Source: a virus. From it: DNA of 25,643 nt. The notes below the pieces were generated by a model that did not search any database, was not told the origin of the DNA, and saw only the letters and a program-made list of their open reading frames with translations. Made by a program: the position numbers and the translations under genes. Location: IMG/VR virus record IMGVR_UViG_3300026321_000236, positions 1 through 25,643 of that record. The stretch is one strand, 5' to 3'. This document shows positions 23,097 to 25,643 of this stretch, piece after piece (position 1 is the stretch's first letter; each line of letters opens with the position of its first letter).

Positions 23097-23787
23097 AGAT
23101 ATTTTACCAGTCAAACTTGGCGTGGTATTATATCCTGAACATGAGAAAGTTAAGTCGTTAATTATAGATGAAATCAACAGTCATGGTAAGGAATACGAAC
23201 ATAGGAAAAGAGATTCTACTGAGAAATCATTAGAACATTTCGATTATTACTCACCGTTATCTAATGATAAGTATAAAGATTTCAGAGAGTGGATACAATT
23301 ACAGGCAGAGATATATGCCAGAGATATACTTCACTTCGATACATCTGAGTATGTATTAACAGATAGTTGGATGAATGTATGTGATGCTGGTGGTTATCAA
23401 CGACCACACTATCATATTAATTCTGTTGTATGTGCCTTATATTATGTAAGTTTCAATGAATTGTATCACTCACCAACATATTTCTACAGACCTAATGATA
23501 GCGAACAGTATCCAGATTACCTACCATATATGTTGACAAATGATAAGAAGACAAAGTATAATGAAGTCAATGAAGTGGTAGGATTAGAAGGATCACTATT
23601 ACTTTGGCGTGCTAATTGTGTTCATGGTTATAGAACTAACCATACAGATAATAGAATTACTATATCCAGCAATCTGATGCCTAGATATATTAATTCTTTT
23701 AAAGTTGAACCATTAACTAATAACGAGAGACACACTGCCATGACTACATTTAGAAGTAGATTGTGGGACAATCCTAATTTTGAATAA
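23086..23787 (+). CDS. 2OG-Fe(II) oxygenase-like protein (HxH type), tandem copy 1
   Basis: A 233-residue protein with H108 and H110 (YQRPHYHINSVVCALYYV), distal H180 (LLLWRANCVHGYR) and R190 (DNRITISSNLMP). The next gene has its His, His, His and Arg at exactly the same residue numbers and shares TDSW[MF]N, GxYQ and EGxLLL, so the two are tandem duplicates. Here LLLFPS of the relative is LLLWRA. The ATG lies within the previous gene's end (11-base overlap), and the stop is one base before the next ATG. Tight coupling suggests equimolar production. The substrate is unknown. Confidence 0.75.
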   Translation: MRIEDILPVKLGVVLYPEHEKVKSLIIDEINSHGKEYEHRKRDSTEKSLEHFDYYSPLSNDKYKDFREWIQLQAEIYARDILHFDTSEYVLTDSWMNVCDAGGYQRPHYHINSVVCALYYVSFNELYHSPTYFYRPNDSEQYPDYLPYMLTNDKKTKYNEVNEVVGLEGSLLLWRANCVHGYRTNHTDNRITISSNLMPRYINSFKVEPLTNNERHTAMTTFRSRLWDNPNFE

Positions 23788-23788
23788 C

Positions 23789-24547
23789 ATGGAAGTTTTA
23801 AGTATCTTACCTACTCCAGTTGCAATCATACCTTGCCCGTTTGCTGATAAGGTGAAAGAAACTGTGATGGAACATATATCTAGTGAGAATGTTAATGATC
23901 TAGGATATAATGTTAATAGTGGTAATTTGAAACATATAGGACACTATTCTGTCCTAATGGATGATAAAAAATATGGAAGATTGCGGAGTTGGATGGAAGA
24001 ACAGGCATTAATATTTGCCAGAGATGTTAAAGGAGATTATATACAAGAACACATTCAAGTAACAGATAGTTGGTTTAATATATCAGGTGAAGGAGCATAC
24101 CAACATCCACATTGTCATGGTAATTCTTATCTAAGTGGTGTATATTATGTGAACTATGATGATACAAAAGGTCATGTAAATACACACTTTAGTAACTCTG
24201 AGAGTTTATATCAACAGTATAAACCTTCACTAATCAATCTACCAGTTAAATATACAGATTACAATCAGGATAATAAAGTTATATCAAATGAAGGAGAGTT
24301 ATTATTATTTCCATCACAAGTAATACATGGATATAATATCAATAGAGGTGAGAATAGAGTTACTATAGCAATGAACTTCATGCCAACAGTATTAACTAAT
24401 GGCGACTATGGTTGGCGAGTTGTCAATCTAACACAAGAAGAACGAGAGAGGGCATTCAATGCCCGCAAGGGATTAGCGGATCATTGGGGTATGGATCAGG
24501 AGTTAAATCCGCCTCATGGTATGAGTGAGTTGCCAAATACTGAGTAG
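23789..24547 (+). CDS. 2OG-Fe(II) oxygenase-like protein (HxH type), tandem copy 2
   Basis: A 252-residue protein starting at ATG 23789, one base after the previous stop; a TTG at 23780 inside the previous gene is rejected. It has H108 and H110 (YQHPHCHGNSYLSGVYYVNY), distal H180 (LLLFPSQVIHGYN) and R190 (ENRVTIAMNFMP). It is the duplicate of the gene at 23086, with an extra C-terminal helix and tail (LTQEERERAFNARKGLADHW). It opens with the typical LSILPTPVAIIPCP segment. All key residues are present, so activity is plausible; the target is unknown. Confidence 0.77.
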   Translation: MEVLSILPTPVAIIPCPFADKVKETVMEHISSENVNDLGYNVNSGNLKHIGHYSVLMDDKKYGRLRSWMEEQALIFARDVKGDYIQEHIQVTDSWFNISGEGAYQHPHCHGNSYLSGVYYVNYDDTKGHVNTHFSNSESLYQQYKPSLINLPVKYTDYNQDNKVISNEGELLLFPSQVIHGYNINRGENRVTIAMNFMPTVLTNGDYGWRVVNLTQEERERAFNARKGLADHWGMDQELNPPHGMSELPNTE

Positions 24548-24556
24548 TGTGCCATA

Positions 24557-24673
24557 ATGGCATTGGGAAACTTACCTACACCTATGCTAACTAGGGCAAG
24601 GTTAATGCAAAAGCAGGTAAAGTTTTCCTCACCCTATACTATGAATTGTCATGCTCTGGACTGCCCAGATTAA
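24557..24673 (+). CDS. Possible 38-residue protein
   Basis: An ATG ORF (begins MALGNLPTPMLTRARLMQKQ) just after the last dioxygenase gene. It ends one base before the ATG of the next small ORF. Tight chaining is the main argument for it; there is no strong ribosome-binding site. It is basic and has no known motif. It overlaps the longer version of the next ORF, so at least one start is wrong if both are genes. Confidence 0.35.
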   Translation: MALGNLPTPMLTRARLMQKQVKFSSPYTMNCHALDCPD

Positions 24674-24674
24674 A

Positions 24675-24791
24675 ATGAATGGTAAACTCTTCATAAAAGA
24701 GTTTGAGAGTTTAAGTGCATTTAGACGAGATGCCTTATTGGAGGCAAGATCAAGATTTGGAACAGATGAAATTGTATTATATCCAGCATAA
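24675..24791 (+). CDS. Small conserved-looking phage protein
   Basis: A 38-residue protein (MNGKLFIKEFESLSAFRRDA, then LLEARSRFG). An in-frame ATG at 24651 would add eight residues (MLWTAQIK) and may be the true start, since WTAxIKxNGK reads like a natural beginning. The TAA stop overlaps the next ATG (TAATG). The beta-then-helix layout is like small proteins I recall from T4-like cyanophages; the function is unknown. Confidence 0.5.
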   Translation: MNGKLFIKEFESLSAFRRDALLEARSRFGTDEIVLYPA

Positions 24792-25048
24792 TGACATTAT
24801 CTAAAGAGACAGTAAACAAACTTGCTGATGCTATGACTCTTGAAGTTATAGAATATATCACCAAATCACCTAAAATAACTACATTCTTATATGAAATGGT
24901 AGGTGAAGCATTGTGTGAAACACTTGGTAATAAACAAGCAGATGGATCTTGTTCATTTGATGGTAGCAAACTGGTTCCCGCAGTTGTTGATAGATTGAGA
25001 ATTAATATTATACCTAATAGTATGCCATCTGACCCAGCGGATTTATGA
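24791..25048 (+). CDS. Small hypothetical protein
   Basis: An 85-residue acidic, helical protein (LSKETVNKLADAMTLEVIEY, then FLYEMVGEALCETLG). It is coupled at both ends by stop-start overlaps: TAATG upstream and ATGA downstream. No catalytic motif is visible. I believe small proteins of this pattern recur in cyanomyoviruses, but their role is not known. The longer opposite-strand reading frame across this region is judged spurious. Confidence 0.65.
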   Translation: MTLSKETVNKLADAMTLEVIEYITKSPKITTFLYEMVGEALCETLGNKQADGSCSFDGSKLVPAVVDRLRINIIPNSMPSDPADL

Positions 25049-25251
25049 TTTGGAGGATATGGAAGTATGCCTTGGGAAGTTTCTCGGATAATACAACTGC
25101 AAAGTACGATAATACAGTCTGTATTATTAGGAGTCTTATTCTGCTTACTTATCTTACCACCAATATTTTTATTGTTGCTGGTGTTATAAGACACTGGGAT
25201 AAGGACAGTCAGGAAACTGGCACAAAGGTGGTTGAAATATATGACGTTTGA
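25045..25251 (+). CDS. Small membrane protein
   Basis: A 68-residue protein overlapping its neighbour by ATGA. It begins MIWRIWKYALGSFSD, a start I associate with a short membrane protein common in T4-like cyanophages. It has one strong hydrophobic helix at about residues 25-48 (CIIRSLILLTYLTTNIFIVA), followed by a charged tail (RHWDKDSQETGTK). A single inner-membrane span is likely. No holin or lysis motif can be claimed. The function is unknown. Confidence 0.65.
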   Translation: MIWRIWKYALGSFSDNTTAKYDNTVCIIRSLILLTYLTTNIFIVAGVIRHWDKDSQETGTKVVEIYDV

Positions 25252-25303
25252 GACTATATTATAGAAGTGGAGGGGAGTCATGCTATGTAAGGACTCTAAA
25301 CGG

Positions 25304-25333
25304 TAGACACCTCACCACATTCTTTTATATAAT
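25304..25333 (+). promoter_or_regulatory. Sigma-70-like promoter TAGACA-N18-TATAAT
   Basis: The -35 TAGACA (25304-25309, 5 of 6) and -10 TATAAT (25328-25333, perfect) are separated by 18 bases. The predicted start falls at about 25340, right at the ATG of the last gene, so the message may be nearly leaderless. Confidence 0.6.
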
Positions 25334-25340
25334 GTGAACT

Positions 25341-25643
25341 ATGTCATCAATCAAAGTGCCAGAAAATTACACTCAACCAACTGAAACACAGTTGAAAGTA
25401 TTAGTGTTAAGATGGACAACTGATTTATGCCGTTGTTTGGAAGCACAGTATAAGGACTATTCCTTACGCTCTGCAATTAGAAACAATCAAGGTGAAACAC
25501 CTTCACCATATCTTCAAGAAAGAGTAAGGAAGATTGAGAATGATGAGGATCTAATGAAGTTCCGAATCCAAAAAGGTAGGAAATATTATAAGATCATCCA
25601 ACAAGACTGCCGTGATGGTGAGTACAGGGATGGTTCAGTTCAT
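25341..25643 (+). CDS. Hypothetical protein, 3'-truncated by the window
   Basis: The frame is open from ATG 25341 to the window end (101 codons, no stop). It begins MSSIKVPENYTQPTETQLKV and continues VLRWTTDLCRCLEAQYKDYS; later it reads GRKYYKIIQQDCRDGEYRDG. The pattern (LRWTTDL...RKYYKII...SVH) looks like a small protein I associate with T4-like cyanophages, but I cannot give a function. It has its own good sigma-70-like promoter, separate from the upstream chain, which suggests early expression. Confidence 0.65.
   Translation, partial: MSSIKVPENYTQPTETQLKVLVLRWTTDLCRCLEAQYKDYSLRSAIRNNQGETPSPYLQERVRKIENDEDLMKFRIQKGRKYYKIIQQDCRDGEYRDGSVH

Noticed and set aside
24721-25281. 186-residue minus-strand ORF
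   Set aside because: It lies opposite a chain of coupled small genes with consistent stop-start overlaps and has no protein-like motif or promoter.

Overview
The window looks like the late and accessory part of a T4-like myovirus infecting marine cyanobacteria (a Synechococcus or Prochlorococcus cyanophage). I infer this from AT-rich, tightly packed genes, many of which end in TAATG or ATGA overlaps with the next; a row of large virion proteins of cyanomyovirus style; T4-late-like CTAAATA/AATAAATA motifs before late genes; a tRNA cluster; a host-like purine gene (purC); many 2-oxoglutarate/Fe(II)-dioxygenase-fold genes; and a tmRNA whose tag begins like cyanobacterial tags. The phage and host cannot be named from sequence alone.

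Layout. 2-5207: four virion structural genes (the first cut off at its 5' end). 5207-6616: two paralogous HxH-type dioxygenase-fold genes, with a coiled-coil protein and a 42-residue ORF between them. 6618-7227: a stable-RNA island made of tRNA-Asp, tRNA-Tyr, tRNA-Thr, the acceptor piece of a circularly permuted tmRNA, tRNA-Asn, and the coding piece of the tmRNA. 7254-8149: a small ORF and a degenerate dioxygenase-like protein. 8207-15148: a 2313-residue fibre/structural protein ending in an S74 intramolecular chaperone. 15148-18402: a small ORF, a dioxygenase, PurC, a prolyl-hydroxylase-like dioxygenase and an unknown protein. 18399-20045, the only supported minus-strand gene: a glycine-rich adhesin. 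20091-24547: a small coiled-coil protein, a possible ParB/sulfiredoxin-fold protein, a Cys-containing unknown and four more dioxygenase genes in a row. 24557-25643: a chain of small phage genes and a final gene cut by the window end.

The strongest discovery is the tmRNA. The acceptor end (T arm, acceptor strand, CCA at 6881-6918) lies upstream of the 5' end (6997 onward). The two form a 7-bp acceptor stem only if the gene is circularly permuted and the mature RNA is in two pieces. The 78-nt spacer between the pieces is almost entirely a tRNA-Asn gene, so ordinary tRNA maturation could free both pieces. The tag reading frame starts like cyanobacterial tags (ANNIVAFSR) but continues, through a hairpin, into a long tail ending LVTA.

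The second theme is the number of dioxygenase-fold proteins: nine in 25 kb, in at least three subtypes, including tandem duplicates and copies that seem to have lost key residues. With the tRNAs, tmRNA and purC these suggest heavy investment in translation, nucleotide supply and protein or nucleic-acid modification during infection. Their substrates are unknown.
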